Positions 9,059 through 18,631 of a stretch of DNA of 64,000 nucleotides are shown here, piece after piece (position 1 is the first letter of the stretch; every line of letters starts with the position of its first letter). This stretch comes from Mariniblastus sp964414815 (GTDB lineage Bacteria > Planctomycetota > Planctomycetia > Pirellulales > Pirellulaceae), in contig CAYPXY010000011.1 in NCBI GenBank assembly GCA_964414815.1, positions 1 through 64,000 on the forward strand, in the 5' to 3' direction. The notes under the pieces were generated by a model. That model worked only from the letters and a program-made list of their open reading frames with translations, was not told the DNA's origin and ran no database searches. The position numbers were made by a program, and so were the translations under genes.

Positions 9059-9592
9059 TCTGATTACCTCACTCGTCTGGCTGTGCGACGCCCAATGTTC
9101 AAAACATTCATTGGCAGATCGCGTGTAACTAAATCGATATAAGAATCTGGCACGAACTTGCTGAAGTAGTCCGAAAAACCAGAAAAGGGTATTCTAATAT
9201 GAAATATAGCAATTCATCAAGCTGCAATCACCGTTGTCACAGGTTTTGAAGTTGCGAGACCAGTAGGCCGGAACAAGCAAACGCTCGATAAGATGGGCCA
9301 TTCCGTAGGTCATTGCAGCGTTTGCGCCGTTCCGGCATTGTCCTGTGTGGTGCCGGAACTGCGGTCGCGGTTGTCGTCGCTGCGGATTGAAGACGGTTAT
9401 CCTCGCGACCTTGTTCCGGCCTACATGCGCGCCACAAGTAGGCTGGAACTGCGGTGGCGGTGGCAACGTTGTCCCCGATTACAGAGTTGAAACTTGCCCA
9501 TGATTTTGAAGGTACTTCTGTGTACTTTGAGCCTCCGTTTCAAACATTGTCCCAAATTCCTTCAACACCGGCCTCGAGTGGCCACAACTGCC
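9059..9592. other. divergent intergenic region between metK and the PQQ-propeller gene
   Basis: No gene supported. It should contain the promoters of metK (minus) and of the beta-propeller gene (plus). Positions about 9240-9480 are occupied by an inverted-repeat element listed separately. An open frame beginning with TTG at 9494 is only the 5' extension of the propeller gene. Confidence 0.6.
9263..9424. repeat. inverted-repeat element with GTAGGCCGGAACAAG ends
   Basis: GTAGGCCGGAACAAG at 9263-9277 and its exact reverse complement at 9410-9424 form 15-bp perfect terminal inverted repeats. Inside, GTTCCGGCA (9329-9337) and TGCCGGAAC (9351-9359) form a second hairpin. A degenerate copy of the end (AAGTAGGCTGGAACTGCGG) follows near 9436. 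The element looks like a small non-coding mobile or structured repeat. Confidence 0.75.
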
Positions 9593-11017
9593 ATGAATCA
9601 TCACTCCTATAGGGTTGCGTTATTAGTCTCCTTAGGTTGGCTTTGCCAATCGGTATCCGGAACGGATTTGCAGGATGCACAGTGGCCCCAGTTCCGTGGG
9701 CCCGCTTCGAATCCCGTGGGCCAGAGCGTTAATCTGCCCAACAGCTGGTCGCTGACCGATAATGTGGAATGGCAGTTCGAAATTCCTGGCCGTGGTTGGT
9801 CATCGCCGATCGTCTGGGAGGACAAGGTTTTCATCACGACCGTTGTTGCCGAGGGCGAAGATAAAGTCGCAGAACCTGGAACGGCTTACAGTGGTGAATA
9901 CATGGAAGAGCTTTCCAAGCAGGGGTTGAGCCAAGAGCAAATCATGGAAAAGCTCCGTGAACGCGATTTTGAAATGCCCGAGAACGTGTCGGTGGAATAC
10001 GTCCTGTACTGCCTCGATCTTGCAACCGGCAACGTCATCTGGTCCAAGCCATATCACCAAGGCGAACCACCTTGCGGGCGCCATCGCAAAAACAGTTTTG
10101 CTTCTGAAACTCCGACGACGGATGGCAAGCTGGTCTATGTCTATGTAGGCAACCTTGGCGTTTTTGCATTTGACTATTCGGGGAATCAGGTCTGGAAAAA
10201 AGCAATCGCCCCGCATCCCATATACCTTGATTTCGGTACAGGGAGTTCACCGATTCTCGCGGATGATCGATTGATTGTCCTCAACGACAACGAGGAAGCA
10301 TCGCAGATCATGGCCCTTGACAAAAATACAGGCGAGTTGCTGTGGGAGGTTCGGCGGGGCGAGTTTGCCGATGGAGACCGTCCGACGCAGGCTTCTGGCT
10401 GGACGACACCTTATTTGTGGCGTAATAGTCTGCGAACCGAGATCGTGACGATTGGGCCTGCCAAAGTCACTTCCTATGATCTCGATGGAAATGAGTTGTG
10501 GTCACTCAAGGGAGGGCGCGGTGGCCCGGCGGCCAGCCCGTTTGCAGTCGGTGATCAGCTGATTGTCAATTGCGGAGGTTCGTCACCCCTTTATTCGGTG
10601 CGCCCCGGTGGACAGGGAGACATTACGCCGGCCAGACGCGATGAGCCGGGTGAATTTATCGCATGGATTCATGCCCGGTCGACGTATATTCCTACACCGC
10701 TGGCCTACGACGGCGGATTGTATATCCTCAATGACAACGGGATCTTTACGCGACTTTCGCTGGAAACCGGCAAGGAAACTTTCAGGAAGCGAGTCAAGGC
10801 ATCGGGCGCTGATTTTACGACTTCTCCCTGGGCCTATGATGGCAAGATTTTCATTGCCAGCGAGCAGGGTGAAATTTTTGTCTACGCGGCGGGCGATGAG
10901 TTCCAGCCGCTGCATGTCAATCAAACGGGCGAGATGGCGATGGCGACCCCAGCGATTGTCGGCGACCGGTTGCTACTTCGGACCGAGAAGCGGATACTGT
11001 CAATCAGGAAAATGTAA
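9593..11017 (+). CDS. secreted PQQ-like beta-propeller repeat protein
   Basis: A 474-residue protein of the BamB/PQQ-like seven-bladed propeller type. The ATG at 9593 gives a clear signal peptide (HHSYRVALLVSLGWLCQSVSG). Typical repeats are seen: WPQFRGPASNP at the start, LYCLDLATGNVIW, VFAFDYSGNQVWKK, IMALDKNTGELLWE, VTSYDLDGNELWSL and FTRLSLETGKETFRKR. WPQFRGP-headed proteins of this kind are frequent in planctomycetes. Without visible catalytic residues for a quinoprotein dehydrogenase, a binding or scaffolding role outside the cytoplasm is more likely. It is a single gene between two repeat elements. Confidence 0.9.
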   Translation: MNHHSYRVALLVSLGWLCQSVSGTDLQDAQWPQFRGPASNPVGQSVNLPNSWSLTDNVEWQFEIPGRGWSSPIVWEDKVFITTVVAEGEDKVAEPGTAYSGEYMEELSKQGLSQEQIMEKLRERDFEMPENVSVEYVLYCLDLATGNVIWSKPYHQGEPPCGRHRKNSFASETPTTDGKLVYVYVGNLGVFAFDYSGNQVWKKAIAPHPIYLDFGTGSSPILADDRLIVLNDNEEASQIMALDKNTGELLWEVRRGEFADGDRPTQASGWTTPYLWRNSLRTEIVTIGPAKVTSYDLDGNELWSLKGGRGGPAASPFAVGDQLIVNCGGSSPLYSVRPGGQGDITPARRDEPGEFIAWIHARSTYIPTPLAYDGGLYILNDNGIFTRLSLETGKETFRKRVKASGADFTTSPWAYDGKIFIASEQGEIFVYAAGDEFQPLHVNQTGEMAMATPAIVGDRLLLRTEKRILSIRKM

Positions 11018-11096
11018 CGACAGACTGTAGCCGTTGACGCCAAGCGAAGCCGTTTAGCTGTCTTGCCGTTTAGCCGTTTAGCCGTTTCCGTTTAGC

Positions 11097-11352
11097 GTTT
11101 AGCCGCAAGCCGAAGCCGACCACCAGTCGTGTGCAGCTACTGAAAGAAGCCGATTGATTCATGATTGAAGCTGGAAGAGCGAAGAATGGTCGGCGCAGGC
11201 GCGTCGGGTAGGGTGCAGTTTCCCGAGCCAATCTGCCAGTCAATGAAATTCCTGCAAACGGGTGTCCCGCGCGCCTTTGGGGGTTGCCGTTTGAACGATT
11301 TCGGTGTTGCAGTACGTTTTGGGCGGCAACCCCCGACGGCTTGCGGCTAAAC
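11097..11352 (+). repeat. MITE-like repeat family 1, full copy A
   Basis: Non-coding 256-bp element filling most of the 11018-11399 gap. Ends are GTTTAGCCGCAAGCCG (11097-11112) and its exact complement CGGCTTGCGGCTAAAC (11337-11352). Near the right end is a perfect 11-bp hairpin, GGGGGTTGCCG (11279-11289) with CGGCAACCCCC (11324-11334). An internal block GTCGGCGCAGGCGCGTCGG is shared with other copies. Degenerate tandem TTTAGCCG units lie just left of it (11040-11096), and the outer motif CGCGAACGGTTGCC is to the right. Confidence 0.9.
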
Positions 11353-11399
11353 GGTCCAATTCCCGCGAACGGTTGCCAAAATACTGCCACAGAAAACTC

Positions 11400-13745
11400 A
11401 TGCCCCGATTTCTTGTTGACCTGCTGATTCGACATCAAACTTGGGTACTCGTTTTCGTGACGCTGTTGACGGTGCTGGCCAGCATTCCGGCACAGAAAAT
11501 TACTTTCGACCGCCGAATCGACCGCATGTTTGCGGCGGATGATCCGCTCTTTCGCAGCTATCAGGATTTGAAAGAATGGTTTGGCGCATCGGAAACCTGT
11601 TTCGTGGGCTACGACGATCCCCAATTGTTCTCCGTCGAAGGATTGAGGCGACTGGAATTGCTTCACAGAAAGCTGGAAAGTACTCCAGGGGTTCGCCGTG
11701 TGACTTCGCTCAAGTCCGTTCGCCGTCCGTCAGCGCCGCTCGATCCGCGTACATTTTCTCAGCAGCTTGCCGCCAATACCATCACGCCGGATGAGTTGCG
11801 TGACGAAATTCTGCAGAGCCGGTTGTACGGTGGTCGGCTGGTCTCGGAATCCGGTGAGACACCTATTCTGATTGTCGAATTGGCGCCACATCTGATTCGC
11901 CGAATGCCGGTCTTGCCTGCGATTCGTCAGGTTTGCGCCGAGAGTCAACCGCCGGCGATGGTGATTGGCGAGCCGGTGCTGGTCGACGAAGTCTTTACGA
12001 CGCTGGAGCGTGATGGTGTGCTGCTCGGGGTCGCATCGAGTTTGATACTGACCTTGGTGATCGGTGTGATTTTTCAGAACCTTCGCTGGATTTTGCTGCC
12101 GTTCGCCGTCGTCCAGGCCACGTTGATCTGGACAAAAGCACTGCTGGTCATCAGCAATATGCAGTTAAGCATGGTCAGCTCTCCGCTGGTGGCACTGGTT
12201 ACCGTTATTGGTGTGGCAACACTGGTTCACATCGCTGTGCGGTTTCGCGATGAGCGAACTCGATCCAATACGCATCAGGCGTTGACTGTGACGCTGATGA
12301 AAATCGTCCCTGCTATTTTCTGGAGTTGTGCGACGACGATGGCCGGGTTCGCAGCGTTGACGGTCACCAAGGTTCTGCCGGTCCGTGATTTCGGCATCAT
12401 GATGTCGATCGGTGCAGGGCTGGTTTTCGTGGCCGCCATGCTGATTGTACCGCCGTTTGTTCTGTTGTTTCCGCGTCTTGGCGATCGTCCCGCGACGGCC
12501 ATCGGTGAAGTCCGGCTGAGAGGAATGCTGAACCGGCTTGCAACTGGCATTGATCGACATCCGTGGGCGGTGCTGGCGTCGGTGGCCATTTTGTTTCTGT
12601 TGGTGGGACTGGGCATTTCGCGGCTGGAGATGGCGACTGATTTCAATGACAACTTTCGTAAGGACAGTCCGGTCGTTCGCTCGTTTGATTTCATGGCTTC
12701 GCGAATGCAGGGCATCAATGCGATGGACGTAATGATCGAGCTGCCCGATGATCCGAACCCCCTTCCCTCAGACCCCGGTTCGCCGAACGGAAGTGGGAGT
12801 GGGAGCGGGAATGGGGATGGGAATGGGAGCGGGAACGGGAAATCCAATCGATTCAATGATTTGACTCAGCGTATTCGGTTGGCGCAGGCGGAGCTTGAAG
12901 ATGGCGATCTGATTGCCCAGACGATGAGCTTGCCCGACTTGCTCGATTTTGTTTCTCTCAAAGGCAAGGAGAATCATGAAAGCCAGCGAGGATTCCGGCG
13001 ATTGATTCCGCAAGTGATTGATCCCTTGGCCGCGCTCTCCGATCAGTCCAAACTAAAGTTGCTTGAAACGGTTTCACCCACGTTGATCGGACGGTTCTGG
13101 AATCGCGAGGCCGGAGCGACACGCATCGTTGTTCAGGGCCGAAAAGCACCCGGTGCGCACGAGAAGCAAAAGATGGTGGAGCGAGTGGAAGCCGTCGCAG
13201 ACCAACATTTTCCGGGATCGCGTGTGACGGGAATGTTTGTGTTGATGGTGTATCTCACGCAGAGCTTGATGCGGGATCAATGGATCAGTTTTGCAGTGTC
13301 GATGGGCGCGATTTTTGGGCTGTTGACGATTGCGTTTCGCAGCGTCAAGCTGGGGGTGATCTCGATCATTCCCAACATCGCGCCGATCTTGATGGTGCTG
13401 GGAGCGATGGGCTGGCTGGGCTTGAAAGTCAACATGGCCACGGCGATGCTGGCGAGCGTTTCGCTGGGACTGGCCGTCGATTCGGGTATCCACTACATCT
13501 TTCGCTACAAACAGGAACGGGCCAGCGGCAAAGATCATACAAGTGCAATCGCGTCGGTTCAGGAAAGCGTAGGTATGGCGATGATCCTGTCAAACCTGGC
13601 ATTGATTGCAGGGTTTTTGGTGTTGCTGATGTCCTCGCTGATTCCAACCGTTCACTTCGGAATGCTGGTCAGCGTTGCCATGGTGGGAGGCCTGTTGGGC
13701 AACCTGCTGTTGTTGCCACTGCTGTTGAAGTGGGCTGCAAGTTAA
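11400..13745 (+). CDS. MMPL/RND-superfamily membrane exporter
   Basis: A 781-residue protein with the usual RND/MMPL arrangement in two halves: TM1 at about residues 11-29, a large external domain, and five helices at about 210-370 (SSLILTLVIGVIFQNL and following); then TM7 at about 385-410, a second external domain, and five more helices at about 620-775. The start is the ATG at 11400; the frame continues upstream only into the adjacent repeat. In the second external domain a low-complexity stretch of alternating Gly with Ser or Asn (DNA 12781-12840) is encoded by imperfect GGGAxx hexanucleotides. The substrate is unknown; hopanoid, lipid or sterol export are known roles of relatives. Its stop overlaps the convergent panC stop. 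Confidence 0.88.
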   Translation: MPRFLVDLLIRHQTWVLVFVTLLTVLASIPAQKITFDRRIDRMFAADDPLFRSYQDLKEWFGASETCFVGYDDPQLFSVEGLRRLELLHRKLESTPGVRRVTSLKSVRRPSAPLDPRTFSQQLAANTITPDELRDEILQSRLYGGRLVSESGETPILIVELAPHLIRRMPVLPAIRQVCAESQPPAMVIGEPVLVDEVFTTLERDGVLLGVASSLILTLVIGVIFQNLRWILLPFAVVQATLIWTKALLVISNMQLSMVSSPLVALVTVIGVATLVHIAVRFRDERTRSNTHQALTVTLMKIVPAIFWSCATTMAGFAALTVTKVLPVRDFGIMMSIGAGLVFVAAMLIVPPFVLLFPRLGDRPATAIGEVRLRGMLNRLATGIDRHPWAVLASVAILFLLVGLGISRLEMATDFNDNFRKDSPVVRSFDFMASRMQGINAMDVMIELPDDPNPLPSDPGSPNGSGSGSGNGDGNGSGNGKSNRFNDLTQRIRLAQAELEDGDLIAQTMSLPDLLDFVSLKGKENHESQRGFRRLIPQVIDPLAALSDQSKLKLLETVSPTLIGRFWNREAGATRIVVQGRKAPGAHEKQKMVERVEAVADQHFPGSRVTGMFVLMVYLTQSLMRDQWISFAVSMGAIFGLLTIAFRSVKLGVISIIPNIAPILMVLGAMGWLGLKVNMATAMLASVSLGLAVDSGIHYIFRYKQERASGKDHTSAIASVQESVGMAMILSNLALIAGFLVLLMSSLIPTVHFGMLVSVAMVGGLLGNLLLLPLLLKWAAS

Positions 13746-14590
13746 CCGATCACCACATTGTCAATCAATCTCGTCTTGCCGACATAGGCTGCGACCAGAG
13801 CGACGACCGGTAGTTTGATCTCTTCTGGCGTCTCCAGGGTATCGGGATCGGCAATGACGGCGTAGTCGACCGTGGTCACGCCGCCGTCGATCAGCATCTG
13901 TCTCATCTCCACGATCAGCTCATACGCATCGCGGTTACCGCGACGGATCTGATGCTCGACTTCCAGCAGGGTGCGGTAAAGCACGGGGGCGATTTGGCGT
14001 TCTTCCAGTGTGAGATAGGCATTTCTGGAGCTGAGCGCCAATCCATCAGGTTCCCGCTGGATCGGGCAGACCATGATTTGGGTTGGAACGTTCAGGTCTT
14101 TCACCATCCGGCGGACCACCAGTTGCTGCTGATAGTCTTTCTGACCAAAGAAAGCGATGTCAGCGGAGGTCAGGTTCAACAGTTTCAAGACGATGGTTGC
14201 CACGCCAGAAAAATGAGTGGGGCGGCGCTCGCCTTCGAGCGTCTTGGCGATCGCGGGCGGGGTGATGGCAGTCGAAAAACCGCGAGGATAGATGGCTTCG
14301 GCGGAAGGCGCAAAAATCGTGACGTGGCCAACGGCGGCAAGCCGCTGCAGATCGGTGTCCAGATCTCGCGGATACTTGTCAAGGTCTTCGCCCGCAGCGA
14401 ATTGGGTTGGATTGACGAAAATGGTAACCAGGGTGGCATCGGTGTTGTCCAGCGAAGCTCGCACAAGGCTCAGGTGTCCTTCGTGAAGTGCTCCCATCGT
14501 CGGCACCACGCCGATTCGCTGACCCGCACGGCGGCGGTCATGCACCCAGCTCCGTAGTTCGTCGATGGTGGTAAGGATGTTTTGCGTCAT
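13742..14590 (-). CDS. panC: pantothenate synthetase
   Basis: Condenses pantoate and beta-alanine with ATP to give pantothenate, the coenzyme A precursor. At 282 residues it has normal length. Motifs: VVPTMGALHEGHLSLVR (ATP-binding HxGH) near residue 30, FVNPTQFAAGEDLDKYPR, FGQKDYQQQLVVRRMVKDL and LALSSRNAYLTLEERQ. It is convergent with the MMPL gene (4-bp overlap of stops) and divergent from sufS with 58 bp between the starts. Confidence 0.96.
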   Translation of the reverse strand: MTQNILTTIDELRSWVHDRRRAGQRIGVVPTMGALHEGHLSLVRASLDNTDATLVTIFVNPTQFAAGEDLDKYPRDLDTDLQRLAAVGHVTIFAPSAEAIYPRGFSTAITPPAIAKTLEGERRPTHFSGVATIVLKLLNLTSADIAFFGQKDYQQQLVVRRMVKDLNVPTQIMVCPIQREPDGLALSSRNAYLTLEERQIAPVLYRTLLEVEHQIRRGNRDAYELIVEMRQMLIDGGVTTVDYAVIADPDTLETPEEIKLPVVALVAAYVGKTRLIDNVVIG

Positions 14591-14648
14591 TGCCAGATTA
14601 GAATCCCAGTCGTTTGCCTTCGCAAGGTGCGGTGGTAGACTATGAAAT

Positions 14649-15914
14649 ATGAACGAACTTGAGATTCAATCCAATCCCTCTCGGATCCAAGCGATTTGTC
14701 CTGAGACAATCCGCAAGGATTTTCCCATTCTGGATCAGAAAATACATCGCCAGCGTCCGTTGATTTATCTGGACAATGGAGCTTCGACCCAGCACCCTGC
14801 ATCGGTCATCGAAACGATGAGCCGGTGCTATCTCGAAACCTATGCAAACGTGCATCGTGGAGTTCACTGGCTGAGCGAACAAACATCAGCTCAATTCGAA
14901 CAGGCCCGTCAGCTTGTTCGCCAGTTCCTCAACGCCCGACACGACAACGAAATTATTTTTACGTCTGGAACCACGGCGGGTATCAATCTGGTCGCACGAA
15001 GCTGGGGAGAGACATTCCTGACGGCAGGCGACGAAATCCTGTTGTCGATCTTTGAGCATCATTCCAACATGGTGCCTTGGCATCAAGTCGCGCAGAAAAC
15101 GGGCGCTGTGGTTCGGTTTGCTGAGATCAATGATTCGGGCGAACTCGATCTGGATGATTTTGTCAGCAAGCTTTCTTCGAAAACGAAGATCGTTTCCATC
15201 GCGGCCGTTTCGAATGTGCTGGGGACAAAAGTTCCGGTTGCCGAGCTGGTCAACCAAGCCCGATCAGTCGGCGCGATCACGGTTGTCGATGCGGCGCAGC
15301 ATGTTCCGCACGAACCGACGGACGTTGAGAAATGGAATGCAGATTTTGTGGTCTTCAGCGGTCATAAAATGCTTGGCCCGACCGGGATCGGTGTGCTGTG
15401 GGGCAAGCAGGAGCATCTACTGGTCATGCCGCCCTTTCTCGGCGGCGGCGGGATGATTGACAGCGTGACCCTCGACGGATTCACTGCGGGCGAGCTTCCT
15501 GCCAAATTCGAGGCGGGGACTCCGCCGATTGTGGAAGCCATCGGTTTGGGCGCCGCGATCCGCTATTTAATGCAATTTTCAATGGCGGCCATCGCAGACC
15601 ACGAGCGGGACCTCGCTCATTTTGCCATCGAGCAAATCGGTTCGATCAAGGGTTTGAAAATCCTCGGACCAATGAGTGGCGATCGCGCCGGAATCGTTAG
15701 TTTTGTGGTCGAAGGTATTTCACCCCAAGACATCGCGATGCTGCTGGACAGTCAGGGAATTGCGGTCCGCGCCGGCCATCATTGCGCGATGCCGCTGCAC
15801 GATCATCTGGGACTCCGATCCTCCTGCCGGGCCAGCTTCTATCTGTACAACACGCGCGAAGAGGTGGAAGTCTTCGCGCGCGAGTTACAGAAAACGGTTG
15901 AACGTTTGCGATAG
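14649..15914 (+). CDS. sufS: SufS-type cysteine desulfurase
   Basis: PLP-dependent group II cysteine desulfurase supplying sulfur for Fe-S clusters. Length 421 is typical with a short N-terminal extension. Motifs: IYLDNGASTQHP (about residue 39), the PLP lysine in VFSGHKMLGPTGIGVLW (about 240), RAGHHCAMPL (about 375) and the catalytic Cys in SSCRASFYLYNT (about 392). No sufBCD or sufE/U gene is next to it. Its stop lies 1 bp from the stop of the convergent hydrolase gene. Confidence 0.93.
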   Translation: MNELEIQSNPSRIQAICPETIRKDFPILDQKIHRQRPLIYLDNGASTQHPASVIETMSRCYLETYANVHRGVHWLSEQTSAQFEQARQLVRQFLNARHDNEIIFTSGTTAGINLVARSWGETFLTAGDEILLSIFEHHSNMVPWHQVAQKTGAVVRFAEINDSGELDLDDFVSKLSSKTKIVSIAAVSNVLGTKVPVAELVNQARSVGAITVVDAAQHVPHEPTDVEKWNADFVVFSGHKMLGPTGIGVLWGKQEHLLVMPPFLGGGGMIDSVTLDGFTAGELPAKFEAGTPPIVEAIGLGAAIRYLMQFSMAAIADHERDLAHFAIEQIGSIKGLKILGPMSGDRAGIVSFVVEGISPQDIAMLLDSQGIAVRAGHHCAMPLHDHLGLRSSCRASFYLYNTREEVEVFARELQKTVERLR

Positions 15915-15915
15915 T

Positions 15916-16722
15916 TTATTCCAGCGACTTCAAAATCTCAAACACCCGTTCCCAAGCTGCTTTTCGTCCGGCCTGATTTTCGGGGTTGGTGTCGGGCGCT
16001 TCGCCCGCTCGCATGAAGCCGTGTCCCGCACCTTCGTAGATTTTGGTTTCGTATTTTTTGTCAGCCGCCTTCATCAGTTCTTCTGATTGCGGGATCGTTG
16101 CGTTGACGCGAGCATCATTGCTGCCATAAAACCCATAGACGGGCACCCCAATTTTGGCGATGTCATCGGCTTCGGTTGGTCCGCTGCCATAGAAAGGCAA
16201 CGAGGCTTTGATTTTCTGGTTGTTCGTGGCAAAACGAAACGACTGCGAACCGCCCCAGCAAAATCCCATCACGGCAACCTTGCCGTTACAGGCCGGTAGA
16301 CCCGCCACATAATCGACGGTGGCATTCAGGTCCGCCGTAATCTGGTCTTTGTCAAGGTTGCCGATCGCGCGGCGGGTACTTTCGACATTTTCAAACGTCG
16401 AGGTATTGCCGCCATTAGGCCCCATACCCGACAGCAGATCGGGACAGATCGCGATGTAGCCTTCGGCAGACAAATCATCGGCAACGCCACGCACCCAGTC
16501 CGTCAATCCAAAGATTTCATGGATCACCACGACCGCAGTGGCTTGCTGGGATACTTCGGGGTACATCACGAATGCGTCGACCTCCCGGTTGTCGTACTTG
16601 ATCTTGACCCACTCGCCATGACGAGGCGAGTTCTCAAGCTTCTCTCTCGCCCAGTCTTGAGCAGACAACGAGCTGAAACCTGAAAACAAGATACACGCAA
16701 TGCAGATTGAGTAACGAAACAT
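15916..16722 (-). CDS. exported dienelactone hydrolase-family protein
   Basis: A 268-residue alpha/beta hydrolase with a signal peptide (MFRYSICIACILFSGFSSLS). The dienelactone hydrolase signature is clear: VVVIHEIFGLTDWVRGVADDLSAEG, the Cys nucleophile elbow VAVMGFCWGGSQS (about residue 153), GFYGSNDARV with the Asp, and EGAGHGFM with the His. Exported relatives are common in planctomycetes; the true substrate is unknown. Convergent with sufS. Confidence 0.92.
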   Translation of the reverse strand: MFRYSICIACILFSGFSSLSAQDWAREKLENSPRHGEWVKIKYDNREVDAFVMYPEVSQQATAVVVIHEIFGLTDWVRGVADDLSAEGYIAICPDLLSGMGPNGGNTSTFENVESTRRAIGNLDKDQITADLNATVDYVAGLPACNGKVAVMGFCWGGSQSFRFATNNQKIKASLPFYGSGPTEADDIAKIGVPVYGFYGSNDARVNATIPQSEELMKAADKKYETKIYEGAGHGFMRAGEAPDTNPENQAGRKAAWERVFEILKSLE

Positions 16723-16764
16723 GGGATGGGTTCCTTGGGGGGACGGATTTTAGTGCGAAGAAAA

Positions 16765-16990
16765 AGTAGGGTGTGGAGCGGTCAATACTTCCAAGGGAGA
16801 TGCCAGACGAAAAGAGTGTCATGGCGTTGGGGGTTCCCATTGGGTCTGGTGATCGCGTAACACATCAGCCGGCGCAGGGTGTGTTGCGCGGTCGCTCGAT
16901 GATGGTTACCTCAATACCTGGATTCCACATTCATCGAAGTTCCTTGTGAATTGTAAGGGCTATGGCGACCGCTGCACACACCCTACGTCC
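16765..16990. repeat. repeat family 2, copy A, with inverted ends
   Basis: AGTAGGGTGTGGAGCGGTC at 16765 and, inverted, GACCGCTGCACACACCCTAC at about 16970-16989 bound a roughly 225-bp non-coding element. The first 97 bp (16765-16861, ending GATCGCGTAAC) align with 54998-55097. The element fills the gap between the dienelactone hydrolase and the LTxxQ gene (16723-17203), where no gene was seen. Confidence 0.75.
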
Positions 16991-17203
16991 ACTGGATGGA
17001 TAGGGGGTCACCAAGGAACGATTGCTTTTGCATGCAACCGAGATTCGTTAGCGAACCCAATCTTATCCCGTTTGGCAACTTCTAGCGATAACCCAAACCT
17101 TCACTAAGTCCACAAAGTGAACTGCAATACTGGAGGTTCAGTCGCATTTGTCCCGCTCTATAAAATGTCTGCCGCCGAGGGGAAGAAAGTTGGGACTGGC
17201 TCC

Positions 17204-18631
17204 TTAGTTGAGCAGAGGAATGCGGAATGTCCGGTGCATCAGGACTCTCTGTTCGTGGGTAAATATATCCATCAAGGTCTGGCGTTGTTCTTCGTAGAGG
17301 TTTTCTTTTTCCCTGAAAAGTTGCTTCTCCGCGTTGTCGAGTTCGGTGATGAATTCGGCATGAATTTGATCAAAGATGGCATTTTGTTCGGCGGTCAGTT
17401 CCAGATAGCTTCGCCAATCGGGGAATGATAATGCGACACCTTCCCAATAGTTCGACATCAGATTCTGATTCCATATTTGTCGCAATCGAATTGCTTGTTC
17501 CTCACGCAATACGGCATCAATCTGGTTTTGGATCCCACGGTACTCGATGGGTGCAATGGCGGATTCACGTTGTTTTTTGGTTCTCCGGTTTCGACGGTCT
17601 TCTTCACGGTTTTCGATTGTCAGTACTTCAGGCAAGGGAGACTCGGCAAGCCATTGATCTCTTAGAACGTGCAACTGTTGTTTCTGGTCTTCTGAGATGG
17701 CAAGTCCACTTCCGAACTCTTCATCCAGTAGTAATCCCAGCAAGCCGTGCGGTTGCAAGAGAGCATCGAGAAAAGCAGGTGTCATCCTCAGCATGCTCAC
17801 TTCTGTAACGTGGTTTGTGCTTGAATGACTCGTTGAATTACTTTCTGGGGGCGACAGAGAGGTGGCGCGAATTCGACTGGCGACAGTCACACCCGAACCG
17901 GTGGGATACGGTCCTCGACGTGTCCCTCCGAGGCGTTGAATTCGCTGTACAAGTGCGGGATGGGGAGTATCCAAGGCGCTCTCATAATCAAGCAACTGAG
18001 TGGGTGTGAGATTATTTTTCAAGGTTTGCTGCCATCGGACATCGATGGATTCAGCCCGCGCTGCGTAGTTTGCCTCTGACTCTTGGGACCTCGCTTCATG
18101 CAAAGCAATTGCCTTTCGCACCTGGTCTACCTGTTCTTCGCTCATCTTGACATAGTGGATCAATCCAGGCACAAGTAAACGATGAGGAACTACTCGGAGG
18201 CGACCATTGACCGTGATGGTGGCATTCAGATACGTTTGAACCAGCATATTGTCGAACAGTTCCCGTTGGTCCGGTGACAGACGGCTAACAAACTGTTCCA
18301 ATTCATCCGTTCTCAGTCTTTCCAGCCGAGTAGCACGTTCTTCAGGTTGATCCGAATAGTAGCGAATAATTTGCTCCCGTTTTTCGATATAGGGCTCATA
18401 GAGTTCGGAATATCCTCCTTCGAGGCCGGGCTGGCTATGACGAAACTTGACTCCGAAATTGGTCAAATTCCACTTGTACACACGGAGGGGATCCGCAGCT
18501 TCGAATGCATCTGTAAAAGATGCCCTGAAGTTTAAGTGCTGAGCTTCTGTGGCGGTCGCAGTCAAGAAATGGCACCAACCAATGACGACAGTGAGGGCTG
18601 CAAGCAAAACAGGATTCGATTTGCAATTCAT
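17204..18631 (-). CDS. secreted LTxxQ-repeat protein of unknown function
   Basis: A 475-residue protein with an N-terminal signal peptide (about residues 7-30), then a largely helical, Glu/Arg/Gln-rich chain. Four LTxxQ-like motifs are visible, each at a helix start: LSPDQRELFDN (about 130), MSEEQVDQVRK, LTPTQLLDYES (about 215) and LTAEQNAIFDQ (about 415). This motif is typical of the Spy/CpxP helical periplasmic family, which binds unfolded proteins or metals, but the chain here is much longer and the assignment is tentative. It stands alone, with intergenic repeats downstream. Confidence 0.8.
   Translation of the reverse strand: MNCKSNPVLLAALTVVIGWCHFLTATATEAQHLNFRASFTDAFEAADPLRVYKWNLTNFGVKFRHSQPGLEGGYSELYEPYIEKREQIIRYYSDQPEERATRLERLRTDELEQFVSRLSPDQRELFDNMLVQTYLNATITVNGRLRVVPHRLLVPGLIHYVKMSEEQVDQVRKAIALHEARSQESEANYAARAESIDVRWQQTLKNNLTPTQLLDYESALDTPHPALVQRIQRLGGTRRGPYPTGSGVTVASRIRATSLSPPESNSTSHSSTNHVTEVSMLRMTPAFLDALLQPHGLLGLLLDEEFGSGLAISEDQKQQLHVLRDQWLAESPLPEVLTIENREEDRRNRRTKKQRESAIAPIEYRGIQNQIDAVLREEQAIRLRQIWNQNLMSNYWEGVALSFPDWRSYLELTAEQNAIFDQIHAEFITELDNAEKQLFREKENLYEEQRQTLMDIFTHEQRVLMHRTFRIPLLN

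Noticed and set aside
9059..9200. SAM riboswitch before metK
   Set aside because: No recognisable conserved core or kink-turn was found by eye; absence cannot be proven without a covariance search.
11304..11399. N-terminal extension of the MMPL exporter
   Set aside because: Encoded by the repeat element's right end; the first membrane helix follows the ATG at 11400 in a normal way.
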